This document shows positions 8,334-19,455 of a stretch of DNA of 64,000 bases, one piece after another. The first letter of the stretch is position 1; every line of letters starts with the position of its first letter. The notes beneath the pieces are model-generated. The model did no database searches, had not been told where the DNA came from, and worked only from the letters and a program-made list of their open reading frames with translations. Source of the stretch: Candidatus Nitrotoga sp. CP45 (GTDB lineage Bacteria; Pseudomonadota; Gammaproteobacteria; Burkholderiales; Gallionellaceae); NCBI GenBank assembly GCA_945874105.1, contig CAMCFJ010000005.1:47460-111459 (forward strand), written 5' to 3'. Position numbers and translations under genes: made by a program.

Positions 8334-8753
8334 ATGAAACGTTTTCTATTTGCAGTGGCGCTGGTCACTATCACTGTTCCAGCATTAGCTGACGATGTCG
8401 GAGTGTCCGTTAGTATTGGTCAACCCGGCTTTTATGGTCGAATCGATATAGGTAATTATCCGCAACCCCAGTTAGTTTACACAGCGCCTGTCATAATTCA
8501 GCCAATGCCAATGGGCGTGGCACCTCAACCGGTTTATCTGCGTGTGCCCCCGGGACACCGGAAAAACTGGCGCAAGCACTGCCAAAGATATGGTGCCTGT
8601 GGTCAGTCAGTCTATTTTATTCATGATAATTGGTATAACAATGTTTATGTGCCTCGCTATCGTGCACATGGCAACTTCCAAGGGGATGGGCGGGGTGGTC
8701 ATGATAGGGGCGGCCATGGCGGAGGCCATGATAGGGGTCATGACAGAGACTAA
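8334..8753 (+). CDS. Secreted protein with Gly/His/Asp-rich tail, function unknown
   Basis: A 139-residue exported protein. Signal peptide to about residue 19 (PALA), then a VSVSIGQPGFYGRIDIGNYPQPQLVY segment that recurs in many betaproteobacterial hypothetical proteins. A central PPGHRKNWRKHC...YGACGQ part has two cysteines. The last 25 residues are GGHDRGGHGGGHDRGHDRD-like repeats that could bind metal (inference). The start has an AAAGGA ribosome site. No enzyme motif is visible. It lies alone between the YceI gene and a 520 bp gap. Confidence 0.8.
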   Translation: MKRFLFAVALVTITVPALADDVGVSVSIGQPGFYGRIDIGNYPQPQLVYTAPVIIQPMPMGVAPQPVYLRVPPGHRKNWRKHCQRYGACGQSVYFIHDNWYNNVYVPRYRAHGNFQGDGRGGHDRGGHGGGHDRGHDRD

Positions 8754-10379
<1,626 letters not shown>

Positions 10380-10415
10380 AATTCGCCGCTGCAAAATTTT
10401 ACTGGGAGAAGTGTC

Positions 10416-10739
10416 ATGTTGATTAACAACGCTTATGCACAAACCGCTGCACTTGCGTCCGGTTCCGGCTTCATGGAATTTCTGCCTGTGGTCGCAGTGT
10501 GCGCAGTGTTTTATTTTCTTTTGCTGCGCCCACAACAGAAGCGCGCCAAGGAACAAAAGGCCATGCTGACTGCCCTGCAAAAAGGTGATGAAATTATCAC
10601 TGTGGGTGGAGAGTTGGGTCGTGTGTCCAAGGTGGGCGAAAACTATATCAGCTTGGAAATCGCCGAAAACGTTACAGTTCTGATTCAGAAAAGTGCGGTT
10701 CAAACGGTGCTGCCCAAGGGAACAATCAAGTCGATTTAA
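10416..10739 (+). CDS. yajC: Preprotein translocase accessory subunit YajC
   Basis: A 107-residue inner-membrane protein of the SecDF-YajC complex that assists protein export. One transmembrane helix at about residues 22-42 is followed by the LLRPQQKRAKEQKAML motif and a cytoplasmic domain with KGDEIITVGGELG. The ribosome site GGGAGAA precedes ATG 10416. It sits 36 bp after tgt and 9 bp before secD, in the order conserved across proteobacteria. Confidence 0.96.
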   Translation: MLINNAYAQTAALASGSGFMEFLPVVAVCAVFYFLLLRPQQKRAKEQKAMLTALQKGDEIITVGGELGRVSKVGENYISLEIAENVTVLIQKSAVQTVLPKGTIKSI

Positions 10740-10748
10740 GGTACTGCA

Positions 10749-12560
10749 ATGAACCGTTATCCGCTGTGGAAATATCTGCTTGTTCTCGTTGTATTTATTC
10801 TGGGTCTGATTTACACCCTGCCTAATTTTTATGGTGAATCTCCTGCTGTGCAAATATTGCCCTTACGTCCCAATCTTAAGGCGGATAGTGCATTGCTGCA
10901 GCGGGTAGGTGATGCGCTTAAAGCGGCAAATCTGAATGCAGAAGGGATCGCGTTGGATCCTACTAGTGTTAAAGCGCGCTTTAATAACACCGATAATCAG
11001 CTTAAGGCCAAGGATATTTTGCAGGCCAAGCTGGGCGATGATTACATGGTTGCCCTCAATTTACTGTCACGCTCGCCGCAGTGGTTATCTGCTATGAATG
11101 CACGGCCCATGTACCTTGGATTGGACTTGCGTGGCGGGGTGCATTTCTTGTTGCAGATTGACATGAAGGGCGCGCTGGATAAGGCAGTAGAAACCGCTTC
11201 CGGCGATATGCGGAGCACTCTCCGTGATCAGAATATCGCATATTCTGGTGTCAGCCGTGATGGAAGATTGGTGACGGTTAAGTTCCGTGATGCGGAAACG
11301 CGTAACAAAGGTTCGGCAGAACTCAAACAACGTTTCGGCAGTTTGGCCTTCAACGACAAGAATGAAGGCAACGAAATTCTCCTGCTCGCCACCTTGAAAC
11401 CTCAGGAAGAAAATCGCATTCAGGAATCCGCTGTGCAGCAGAATTTGGTTACTTTGCGTAATCGTATCAATGAATTAGGCGTTGCCGAGCCGATAATTCA
11501 GCAGCAAGGTGTAGATCGTATTGTAGTGCAGCTCCCCGGCGTGCTGGATACGGCACACGCGAAAGATATTCTTGGTCGCACCGCGACACTGGAAGTGCGT
11601 CTGGTGGATGATGAGCATAAGCCCATCGATGGTTCTGCCGCGCCGTTTGGTACTGAGATGTTCAAGGATCGGGATGGATCTATGCTGCTGGTGAAGAAAA
11701 GTGTGCTGCTCACCGGCGAGCGCATCAATGATGCGCAACCCGGTTTTGACAACCGCAGCAATGAGCCTGCAGTGCATATCAATCTGGATAGCGCGGGTAC
11801 GCGTAAATTTAAAGAAGCAACGCGCGAAAATGTCGGCAAGCGCATGGCCATAATCTTATTTGAAAAGGGTAAAGGCGAAGTGATTACTGCTCCTGTGATC
11901 CGTGAGGAAATTGGCGGCGGGCGCGTTCAAATTAGCGGCCAGATGAATACCAAAGAAGCAAACGATATATCCTTGTTGTTGCGAGCTGGTGCGCTGGCGG
12001 CGCCGATGGAAATCATTGAGGAGCGCACGGTTGGCCCAAGTCTCGGCGCGGACAATATTGTGCGTGGCTTTCGTTCCACTCAGATCGGATTTGTCGCTAT
12101 TGCGATATTTATGATTGCCTATTACCTGATGTTTGGCGTGGTTTCCGTTCTGGCACTGGGCGCTAATTTATTGTTGCTAGTGGCATTGTTGTCCATGCTG
12201 CAAGCCACGCTGACTTTGCCTGGTATGGCCGGTATTGCGCTGACACTGGGCATGGCGATTGATGCCAACGTTTTGATCAATGAGCGCATTCGGGAGGAGC
12301 TACGGAATGGCAATACGCCACAAGCATCCATCCATGCCGGATATGAGAATGCGTTCCGTACCATACTCGATTCCAACATCACCACTTTTATCGCGGGTTT
12401 CGCGTTGTTCATGTTTGGCTCCGGTGCGGTACGAGGTTTCGCTGTTGTATTGTGTTTGGGCATTCTTACTTCGATGTTCAGTGCAGTGCTGATATCACGT
12501 GCACTGGTTAACCTGATTTACGGGCGCAAGCTGCGGTTGACCAATATCTCCATCGGTTAA
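10749..12560 (+). CDS. secD: Protein translocase subunit SecD
   Basis: The proton-motive-force-driven partner of SecYEG that pulls exported proteins through the membrane. The 603 residues start with a transmembrane helix (about 9-25), then the large periplasmic P1 domain with MYLGLDLRGGVHFLLQID and IQQQGVDRIVVQLPG. Five C-terminal helices from about residue 440 include the GMAIDANVLINERIREE motif. The length is normal. It is followed by secF after 17 bp. Confidence 0.97.
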   Translation: MNRYPLWKYLLVLVVFILGLIYTLPNFYGESPAVQILPLRPNLKADSALLQRVGDALKAANLNAEGIALDPTSVKARFNNTDNQLKAKDILQAKLGDDYMVALNLLSRSPQWLSAMNARPMYLGLDLRGGVHFLLQIDMKGALDKAVETASGDMRSTLRDQNIAYSGVSRDGRLVTVKFRDAETRNKGSAELKQRFGSLAFNDKNEGNEILLLATLKPQEENRIQESAVQQNLVTLRNRINELGVAEPIIQQQGVDRIVVQLPGVLDTAHAKDILGRTATLEVRLVDDEHKPIDGSAAPFGTEMFKDRDGSMLLVKKSVLLTGERINDAQPGFDNRSNEPAVHINLDSAGTRKFKEATRENVGKRMAIILFEKGKGEVITAPVIREEIGGGRVQISGQMNTKEANDISLLLRAGALAAPMEIIEERTVGPSLGADNIVRGFRSTQIGFVAIAIFMIAYYLMFGVVSVLALGANLLLLVALLSMLQATLTLPGMAGIALTLGMAIDANVLINERIREELRNGNTPQASIHAGYENAFRTILDSNITTFIAGFALFMFGSGAVRGFAVVLCLGILTSMFSAVLISRALVNLIYGRKLRLTNISIG

Positions 12561-12577
12561 GTATAAAGAGGCAATAA

Positions 12578-13507
12578 ATGGAATTTTTCAAGATCAATCG
12601 CAACATTCCGTTCATGAGCTATGGGCGGTATACCACCACAATTTCCCTGGTGACATTTATTCTGGCGGTATTTTTTATCGCAACTAGAGGGTTGAATTTC
12701 GGTGTGGATTTCACCGGTGGAACGGTGATGGAAGTGCATTACGCTCAGACTGCTGACCTGAGCAAGGTGCGTGGGCAACTGACTGACATGGGGCTGCATG
12801 ATGTGTTAGTGCAAAACTTTGGTTCTAGCCATGATGTGCTGCTGCAAGTATCGCTTAAGCAGAATGTAGTGGGCGCGAAATTGAGCGAGCAGATTCTCGA
12901 CAAGTTGCGCCAGCAGGATGCCAGTGTGGAAATGCGCCGCGTCGAATTTGTCGGTCCTCAAGTGGGCAAAGACTTGGTGGAGAATGGTGCGCTTGCTCTG
13001 TTGTTGGTGTCCATTGGTATCGCTTGCTACCTTTGGGCGCGATTCGAGTGGAAGTTTGGCCTTGCTGCGATAATCGCCAATTTGCATGACGTAATTATTA
13101 TTATCGGTTTTTTTGCATTCTTCCAGTGGGATTTCTCACTCACCGTGCTGGCGGCGCTGCTAGCCGTGTTGGGCTACTCGGTAAATGAATCAGTGGTAGT
13201 GTTCGATCGTATCCGGGAAAACTTCCGTAAGATGCGCAAGACGGAGGTTGCAGAAATAATCGACAACGCGATTACACGCACTATGTCGCGCACCATTATT
13301 ACCCACCTTTGCACCCAGATGATGGTGACAGCGATGCTGTTTTTGGGTGGGGAGACATTACATTATTTTGCGCTGGCGTTGACTATTGGCATTCTGTTTA
13401 GTATTTATTCCTCGGTGCTGGTGGCCAGCCCATTGCTTATGCTGATGGGCGTTTCGCGCGAGGATTTCATCAAGACGGAAAAAGTGGCTGAAGAAGTTTT
13501 ACCCTAG
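12578..13507 (+). CDS. secF: Protein translocase subunit SecF
   Basis: Forms the SecDF complex with the preceding gene. The 309 residues show an N-terminal helix, the LNFGVDFTGGTVMEV periplasmic motif, VEFVGPQVGKDLVENG, and a cluster of helices with the LGYSVNESVVVFDRIRENFR and TRTMSRTIITHLCT motifs that carry the conserved Asp/Arg of the proton path. AAAGAGG lies upstream of ATG 12578. The next gene, for a DedA protein, begins 3 bp after the stop. Confidence 0.97.
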   Translation: MEFFKINRNIPFMSYGRYTTTISLVTFILAVFFIATRGLNFGVDFTGGTVMEVHYAQTADLSKVRGQLTDMGLHDVLVQNFGSSHDVLLQVSLKQNVVGAKLSEQILDKLRQQDASVEMRRVEFVGPQVGKDLVENGALALLLVSIGIACYLWARFEWKFGLAAIIANLHDVIIIIGFFAFFQWDFSLTVLAALLAVLGYSVNESVVVFDRIRENFRKMRKTEVAEIIDNAITRTMSRTIITHLCTQMMVTAMLFLGGETLHYFALALTIGILFSIYSSVLVASPLLMLMGVSREDFIKTEKVAEEVLP

Positions 13508-13510
13508 ACT

Positions 13511-14158
13511 GTGGAACTGCTCGCTTCTTTTATAGATATTGTCCTGCATCTGGACGTTCATCTATTAGCAATCATGCAGGCATATGGCATGTGGATTTAT
13601 GTCATCCTGTTCCTGATTATTTTCTGCGAAACCGGGCTGGTGGTAATGCCTTTTCTGCCGGGAGATTCACTGTTGTTCGTGGTAGGTGCGCTGTGCGGGG
13701 TTGGCGCGCTGGAAATAAAGCTGGTTCTGCCGTTGCTGATGGCTGCATCGTTTTCAGGGGATAGCACCAACTACTGGATCGGTCGATTAGTAGGTATGCG
13801 TTTAGTTAAGCGTGCCAACTCGAGCTTTCTTAAACATGAGCATTTGGAAAAGACGCATGCGTTTTACAAGAAGCACGGAGGCAAGGCTATCCTGTTTGCT
13901 CGCTTTCTGCCCATTGTGCGAACCTTTGCGCCATTCGTAGCCGGCATTGGTTTGATGCGCTATCGACTGTTCATGTTGTTCAGCGCGTTAGGGAGTATCG
14001 CCTGGATTAGCCTTTTCATCATGGGAGGCTTTTTTTTAGGCAATATCCCAGTGGTGAAAGATAATTTGACCCTGATGGTTATCGTTGTCATTGCAATTTC
14101 ATTTCTGCCAGCATTGCGCGAGTTTATTCGACATCGTCGTGTATTTAATAGTGCATAA
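13511..14158 (+). CDS. DedA family inner-membrane protein
   Basis: A 215-residue polytopic protein of the DedA/SNARE-associated superfamily, members of which flip undecaprenyl phosphate or phospholipids across the inner membrane. Visible are FCETGLVVMPFLPGDSLLFVVGAL (the family E and F.PGD motif), the GDSTNYWIGRLVG segment, and KHGGKAILFARFLPIVRTFAPFVAGIG with its essential arginines. The start is GTG 13511, only 3 bp after secF, so co-translation is likely. Which E. coli DedA paralogue is closest cannot be decided here. Confidence 0.9.
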   Translation: MELLASFIDIVLHLDVHLLAIMQAYGMWIYVILFLIIFCETGLVVMPFLPGDSLLFVVGALCGVGALEIKLVLPLLMAASFSGDSTNYWIGRLVGMRLVKRANSSFLKHEHLEKTHAFYKKHGGKAILFARFLPIVRTFAPFVAGIGLMRYRLFMLFSALGSIAWISLFIMGGFFLGNIPVVKDNLTLMVIVVIAISFLPALREFIRHRRVFNSA

Positions 14159-14214
14159 AGTAGCTATAGTTGTGTCGACAGTTGTTTGTGGCCGGATTGA
14201 TGGTAAATTGAGCT

Positions 14215-16122
14215 ATGATTAATGTTGAGTTTGAGGCACTTAAGGCGAAAGATCACTTACCTTCCCCCAAAGGTTTGGCTCTGAAAATTATTCAGCTCAC
14301 CTTGAAGGAAGATGTAACAACTCAGGAGATTGCCCATGCGATAAAGGCTGATCCGGCATTGTCAGGTCGGCTAATTAAGATGGCCAATGTACTCATGTCC
14401 TACCAGACAAAACCTATTGTATCCATAACAGATGTGGTCATGTCATTGGGTTTGAGCATTGTACGTAATGTGGTGTTGGGCATGTCGCTAGTGGATGGTA
14501 GCCGCGATGGTGGCTGCCGAAAATTCAATTACCAAAATTTTTGGTCGCAATCGTTGTTGACGGCTATTGCTGCAAAAAACTTTGTAGAAGGTCGTAGAAT
14601 GGGGGCAGCTGAGGAAATGTTTATTCTCGGCTTGCTGAGTCAGGTCGGTTCATTAGGACTAGCGACGGCATATCCTCAAGAATATTCCCTCATTCTTGAA
14701 AAGGTAGGAGCAGAAGACACCGATACCATATTGATCGATCTTGAACGCACTGAATTCGGGCTTGATCATAATCAATTGACAAAAGAGATGTTAGCAGACT
14801 GGGGTCTGCCACAAGTATTCCAAACAGCCGTTTTATATCATGAAAACCCAGCGCTGTCTGATCTTGCCGAAGGCAATCGGAACTGGAACATTTTAAACGC
14901 ATTGCATATCGCAAGCTATTTTTCCAAGGTGTGTTTATCGCACGAACGACAACGGCACAAGCTGGTGCAAAAATTGATTCTTAGCGCCGCCAGGCTGGGC
15001 TGGGAGGCGGATATTTTTACTGAGTTAGGTGATAAGACGGTGCAGGAATGGCGTGAATGGAGTAAGTTATTCGGCATTCAGTCGACAGAGATACCCCTCT
15101 TCAAGGAGATTTTGCAAGCTGCGCCACCAACCGAGCTGGAAATGCTTGATGTCGGGGCACCGGAGATTAGCTTGGAAGCATTTTATCCATTGCGTATCCT
15201 GCTGGTGGAGGACGATTATGCAACGACGTTGGTGCTGAAACTTTCGCTGACAAAGGCCGGGCATACGGTTGCTACCGCAAGCGATGGGGTAGAGGCGTTA
15301 AGCATGCTCGATCCATTTATACCTCAACTTATCATTACAGACTGGTACATGCCTAAGATGAATGGCATCGATTTTTGCAAGGCGCTTAGATGCAATGAGC
15401 TATGGCGCAATACCCCTGTATTTGTCATGATGAACCAAGAAAATTTGGATAGGATAGGAGAGATATTTGAGGCTGGAGCCTCCGATTACTTACCCAAGCC
15501 AGTTAACTCAAAAGTATTGGGTGCGAGACTGTGTGTCACTCAGCGTATGGTGCAGTTGCAGGAAGAGCTGAAGTCTGAACATCTGCAGCTACGCAATGTT
15601 GCCGCGCAATTGGCGGCATCAAACCATAGGTTGCATCAAATGGCGCTTACTGATGTACTCACCGAGTTGCCCAATCGTCGTCATGCCAATGATTATCTGG
15701 AGCAGCAGTGGGCGATGGCAGAACGCAGTGGCCGTTCGCTGTCGTGCATGTTGGTAGATGTAGATTTCTTTAAGAAGGTTAACGACACTTATGGTCATAA
15801 GGTCGGGGATGATGTGCTGAAGCAGGTGGCGCAAATCTTACGCTCATCAGCGCGCAAGCAGGATTTGGTGTGCCGTTTTGGTGGGGAGGAATTCTTGGTG
15901 ATTTGCCCGGATGCTCAAGCGGATCAGGCCTATCAGTATGCGGAAAGATTGCGCCAGAATGTAGCTGCGGGACAGAGTCCCCTGAACTTGACGGTCACTA
16001 TTAGCATCGGGGTGGCCAGCAAAGCCCCTGCATTGTTAAATGCTGAGATGTTACTGCAACTTGCAGATAAGTGCTTGTTTATGGCCAAGGAAATGGGACG
16101 CAACCGTACGGTCGCGAATTGA
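14215..16122 (+). CDS. HDOD-REC-GGDEF hybrid signalling protein (probable diguanylate cyclase)
   Basis: A 635-residue cytoplasmic protein. It has an HDOD domain at about 15-215 (LPSPKGLALKIIQL, DPALSGRLIKMAN). A receiver domain at about 325-440 has acidic EDD at 332-334, phospho-acceptor Asp376 in ITDWYMPKMNG and Lys428. A GGDEF domain at about 475-635 has an intact GGEEF active site (556-560) and an RxxD inhibitory site (RKQD, 547-550) five residues before it. It should therefore make c-di-GMP under control of phosphorylation, with product feedback. HDOD domains act as non-hydrolysing regulatory modules. The order HDOD first, then REC-GGDEF, is unusual. No histidine kinase gene is adjacent. 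Confidence 0.92.
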   Translation: MINVEFEALKAKDHLPSPKGLALKIIQLTLKEDVTTQEIAHAIKADPALSGRLIKMANVLMSYQTKPIVSITDVVMSLGLSIVRNVVLGMSLVDGSRDGGCRKFNYQNFWSQSLLTAIAAKNFVEGRRMGAAEEMFILGLLSQVGSLGLATAYPQEYSLILEKVGAEDTDTILIDLERTEFGLDHNQLTKEMLADWGLPQVFQTAVLYHENPALSDLAEGNRNWNILNALHIASYFSKVCLSHERQRHKLVQKLILSAARLGWEADIFTELGDKTVQEWREWSKLFGIQSTEIPLFKEILQAAPPTELEMLDVGAPEISLEAFYPLRILLVEDDYATTLVLKLSLTKAGHTVATASDGVEALSMLDPFIPQLIITDWYMPKMNGIDFCKALRCNELWRNTPVFVMMNQENLDRIGEIFEAGASDYLPKPVNSKVLGARLCVTQRMVQLQEELKSEHLQLRNVAAQLAASNHRLHQMALTDVLTELPNRRHANDYLEQQWAMAERSGRSLSCMLVDVDFFKKVNDTYGHKVGDDVLKQVAQILRSSARKQDLVCRFGGEEFLVICPDAQADQAYQYAERLRQNVAAGQSPLNLTVTISIGVASKAPALLNAEMLLQLADKCLFMAKEMGRNRTVAN

Positions 16123-16346
16123 TTTCCCCTGCGTCCTGAGAAAAATTGCATACAAAATTGTGATGATAATTGCTGGCTTCCGTTAGTTATATGGATAGTG
16201 CATTGATTAAAATTTCAAGACAGCACCAGTTCGAATATCCATATTTTCAATCGGCAGAGTCACAATATAAAGGTTCTCTTGCCTATTCTGCTTTGTGAGT
16301 CCGATGGCTGCTTGATTGCCAGCAACTAACGATGACATAGCAAAAA
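16123..16346 (+). other. Intergenic region between HDOD-REC-GGDEF gene and clpA
   Basis: About 220 bp between two convergent genes. I see no ORF, clear hairpin terminator or repeat. Confidence 0.4.
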
Positions 16347-18599
16347 TTAAATAACAACGGCTTCTTCCGTAAATTCCAATTGCACCTTCTCGTCCTTATC
16401 TACCGTGACGGTCACTTTGCCACCGTTGGATAGTTTTCCAAACAATAACTCGTCTGCCAGTGCGCTTCGTATGGAGTCCTGAATTAAACGCGCCATCGGG
16501 CGTGCGCCCATTAGTGGGTCGAAGCCAGTCTTGGCGAGGTAATCTTTGAGCGCATCGGTGAAGATGACCTCAACTTTCTTTTCATGTAGTTGTTCCTCAA
16601 GTTGCATCAGGAATTTGTCTACTACGCGCAGGATGACTTCTTTATCCAGTGCGGCGAAGGAAATGGTAGCATCCAATCGGTTACGGAATTCCGGGGTGAA
16701 TAGTCGCTTTATTTCGGCCGATTCGTCACCGCTCACCCCGCTCTTGGTGAAGCCTATTTGTGCCTTGTTTAACGCTTCGGCACCCGCATTGGTGGTCATA
16801 ATAATAACCACATTACGGAAATCTGCCTTGCGCCCGTTGTTGTCAGTAAGGGTACCGTGATCCATCACTTGTAACAGAATATTAAAAATGTCCGGGTGTG
16901 CTTTCTCGATTTCGTCCAGCAGTAACACACAATGAGGCTGCTTGTTGATTGCTTCAGTGAGTAAGCCACCCTGATCGAAGCCGACATAGCCAGGTGGTGC
17001 CCCAATAAGGCGCGACACGGCGTGACGTTCCATATATTCAGACATGTCAAAGCGATGTAGCGGCATGCCCATTGCAAAGGCAAGTTGACGCGCAACTTCG
17101 GTTTTGCCCACACCAGTAGGGCCGGAGAATAAGAAGCTGCCGATGGGTTTTTGCGGATTGCCCAAGCCACTCCGGGACATTTTTATGGCGCGTGCCAACA
17201 GGTCAATGGCGGCATTCTGGCCAAACACTACGGTCTTGAGGTCGCGATCCAGCGTTTTTAACAGATTGCGATCATCCGAAGAAACGGTGCGTGAAGGAAC
17301 GCGCGCAATCTTTGCAATGATGTCCTCGATTTCATGCTTGCCGATAAGTTTTTTCTGCTTTGATTTTGGCAGTATGCGTTGTGCTGCACCCGCTTCATCT
17401 ATCACGTCGATTGCTTTGTCTGGAAGATGTCTGTCATTGATGAAGCGTGATGAAAGTTCGGCCGCGCTGGTAAGCGCTGCAGCGCTGTATTTGATACCGT
17501 GATGAGTCTCGAAGCGAGACTTTAATCCTTTTAGAATTTCAATGGTCTGCTCAACTGAGGGCTCAGGCACATCTACTTTTTGGAAACGGCGCGACAGCGC
17601 ATGATCTTTCTCGAAAATGCCGCGATATTCTTGATAGGTAGTAGCACCGATGCACTTAAGTGTGCCATTTGAAAGCGCGGGTTTGAGTAAGTTGGAAGCA
17701 TCCATAGTGCCGCCCGAGGCTGCGCCTGCGCCGATTAAAGTATGTATTTCGTCAATGAACAGAATGGCATGAGGTTCATCGGCCAATTCTTTAAGTACAG
17801 CCTTCAGTCGTTGCTCAAAGTCGCCGCGATATTTAGTGCCGGCCAGTAGTGCGCCCATGTCTAATGCATAGATATGAGCGTTTTTGAGAATTTCTGGTAC
17901 GTTGTTTTCGTTAATTCGGCGCGCCAAACCTTCGGCGATAGCGGTTTTACCAACACCAGCCTCACCGACCAGTAGCGGGTTGTTCTTGCGACGGCGGCAC
18001 AGGGTTTGAATAACTCGGGTCAACTCGGTTTCGCGTCCGATCAGTGGGTCGATTTTGCCAGCCGAAGCTTGTGCGTTGAGGTCAAGCGTGTAGTCGTTCA
18101 GGGCGCTTTTCTGGTTCTGCTCTTGTTCTATTTCGGCGTCTGCTGATTTTTGGGTGCTTGATTGAGCCGTTTTATCGATGCCATGTGCAATATAGTTTGC
18201 TACATCCAGCCGCGTGATAGCACGCTGGTTTAGGAAAAATACGGCATGGGAATCTTTTTCGCTAAACAGGGCAACCAGGATGTTGGCACCGGAAACTTCT
18301 TTTTTGTTAGATGATTGCACGTGCAAAATAGCGCGCTGGATGACCCGCTGGAAGCCGACAGTGGGCTGCGTGTCTACTTCGCTGCTACCGGGCGCTACGG
18401 GCGTATGAGTACTAATAAAGTCGGTCAGTACTGCGCGCAATTCTTCAATATCTGCTCCGCAGGCGCGCAATACATGTGCTGCAGAAGAGTTATCCAGCAT
18501 GGCAAGTAGCAGGTGCTCCACCGTGATAAATTGGAAGCGTTTTTGGCGTGCTTCGACAAACGCCAAGTGCAGGCTGATTTCAAGTTCTTGCGCGATCAT
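16347..18599 (-). CDS. clpA: ATP-dependent Clp protease ATP-binding subunit ClpA
   Basis: The unfoldase that feeds N-degron and other substrates into ClpP. The 750 residues have the Clp N-domain ([19 protein letters not shown], to about 145), AAA module D1 with Walker [10 protein letters not shown] at about 212-219, and D2 with GPTGVGKTE and the C-terminal [10 protein letters not shown] sensor. An IGF-like loop (QIGFTKSG) for ClpP docking is visible. ATG 18599 is preferred because AGAGGAAAC lies just upstream; an in-frame ATG at 18623 inside clpS lacks one. It lies 3 bp after clpS, its adaptor gene. Confidence 0.96.
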   Translation of the reverse strand: MIAQELEISLHLAFVEARQKRFQFITVEHLLLAMLDNSSAAHVLRACGADIEELRAVLTDFISTHTPVAPGSSEVDTQPTVGFQRVIQRAILHVQSSNKKEVSGANILVALFSEKDSHAVFFLNQRAITRLDVANYIAHGIDKTAQSSTQKSADAEIEQEQNQKSALNDYTLDLNAQASAGKIDPLIGRETELTRVIQTLCRRRKNNPLLVGEAGVGKTAIAEGLARRINENNVPEILKNAHIYALDMGALLAGTKYRGDFEQRLKAVLKELADEPHAILFIDEIHTLIGAGAASGGTMDASNLLKPALSNGTLKCIGATTYQEYRGIFEKDHALSRRFQKVDVPEPSVEQTIEILKGLKSRFETHHGIKYSAAALTSAAELSSRFINDRHLPDKAIDVIDEAGAAQRILPKSKQKKLIGKHEIEDIIAKIARVPSRTVSSDDRNLLKTLDRDLKTVVFGQNAAIDLLARAIKMSRSGLGNPQKPIGSFLFSGPTGVGKTEVARQLAFAMGMPLHRFDMSEYMERHAVSRLIGAPPGYVGFDQGGLLTEAINKQPHCVLLLDEIEKAHPDIFNILLQVMDHGTLTDNNGRKADFRNVVIIMTTNAGAEALNKAQIGFTKSGVSGDESAEIKRLFTPEFRNRLDATISFAALDKEVILRVVDKFLMQLEEQLHEKKVEVIFTDALKDYLAKTGFDPLMGARPMARLIQDSIRSALADELLFGKLSNGGKVTVTVDKDEKVQLEFTEEAVVI

Positions 18600-18601
18600 A
18601 A

Positions 18602-18910
18602 TTATGTTTCCTCTAACCCACATCGTAGTGGATGTCCGTGCTGTTTGGCAAATGCCGATACCTGCTCCACCTTCGTTTCTGCAATATCTTTAGTATAGAC
18701 CCCGCATATTGCCAACCCTTCATTGTGTACTTTGAGCATCAATTCAATGGCGCGTTCACGGGCCATCGAAAAAAAAGTTTGTAAAACCTCTATTACAAAA
18801 TCCATCGTGGTGAATTCGTCGTTAAACAGCAGTACCTTATAGAGTTTAGGTGGTTTGATCTTGCTCCGTTCTGCTTTCAGTAAGGATGTGTTTTCATATT
18901 TCGTTGCCAT
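18602..18910 (-). CDS. clpS: ClpAP adaptor protein ClpS
   Basis: The 102-residue adaptor that binds N-degron substrates and hands them to ClpA. Typical segments are [24 protein letters not shown] (substrate pocket residues Asn-Asp and Met), the helix [20 protein letters not shown] and [15 protein letters not shown] 18910 gives the usual length; an upstream GTG adds nine untypical residues. It is directly followed by clpA. Confidence 0.95.
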   Translation of the reverse strand: MATKYENTSLLKAERSKIKPPKLYKVLLFNDEFTTMDFVIEVLQTFFSMARERAIELMLKVHNEGLAICGVYTKDIAETKVEQVSAFAKQHGHPLRCGLEET

Positions 18911-19166
18911 GGTTATTATTGTCACATTTATGTTCACGGTATGTTCGATGATTAACGAGGTTTTTTCAAGTGTTTTTGAAAGTTTTTATTTGGAAAATAT
19001 TCTGAAAATAAAGTGCATAAGTCTTGACGAAAACGCTAAAACAGGAGTAAAAAGTACGTGGGTGTTTGAATGCAAGTTACCTGCAGTACTGGTTTTGCCA
19101 TGTACGCTCTTGGAATTCAAACAGTTTAACGGGAATCCACCCGGTTTTTAGTTAAGGAAGCAAGAC

Positions 19167-19370
19167 ATGGCAAACGGTACGGTAAAATGGTTCAATGATG
19201 CAAAAGGTTATGGTTTCATTACTCCGGATGATGGTAGCGAAGATTTATTCGCGCATTTTTCCGCAATTACTATGAGTGGCTTCAAGTCTCTTAAAGAGGG
19301 CCAAAAAGTTACTTTTGATATTGTTCAAGGCCCTAAAGGTAAGCAAGCTGCCAATATTCAGGCTCCTTAA
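19167..19370 (+). CDS. Cold-shock domain protein (CspA family)
   Basis: A 67-residue single cold-shock domain that binds single-stranded RNA/DNA. RNP1 is KGYGFITP and RNP2 is DLFAHFSAI, with [14 protein letters not shown] at the start. It has a GGAAGCAAGAC ribosome region and a long upstream stretch (about 230 bp to the clpS start), as expected for a structured cold-shock leader. A strong terminator follows at 19392. Several Csp paralogues exist in such genomes, so no letter is assigned. Confidence 0.95.
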   Translation: MANGTVKWFNDAKGYGFITPDDGSEDLFAHFSAITMSGFKSLKEGQKVTFDIVQGPKGKQAANIQAP

Positions 19371-19391
19371 AATAGGTTCTTGGTTTTAAAT

Positions 19392-19418
19392 AAAGCCCGC
19401 TTAAGCGGGCTTTATTAT
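19392..19418 (+). terminator. Rho-independent terminator of the cold-shock gene
   Basis: A perfect stem: AAAGCCCGCTT pairs with AAGCGGGCTTT (19392-19413), followed by ATTATT. It lies 22 bp beyond the stop codon. It could also serve the convergent helicase gene, whose stop is at 19456. Confidence 0.8.
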
Positions 19419-19455
19419 TCATTTAAAATTGTTAAATATCATTCGCAGAAAGCAT

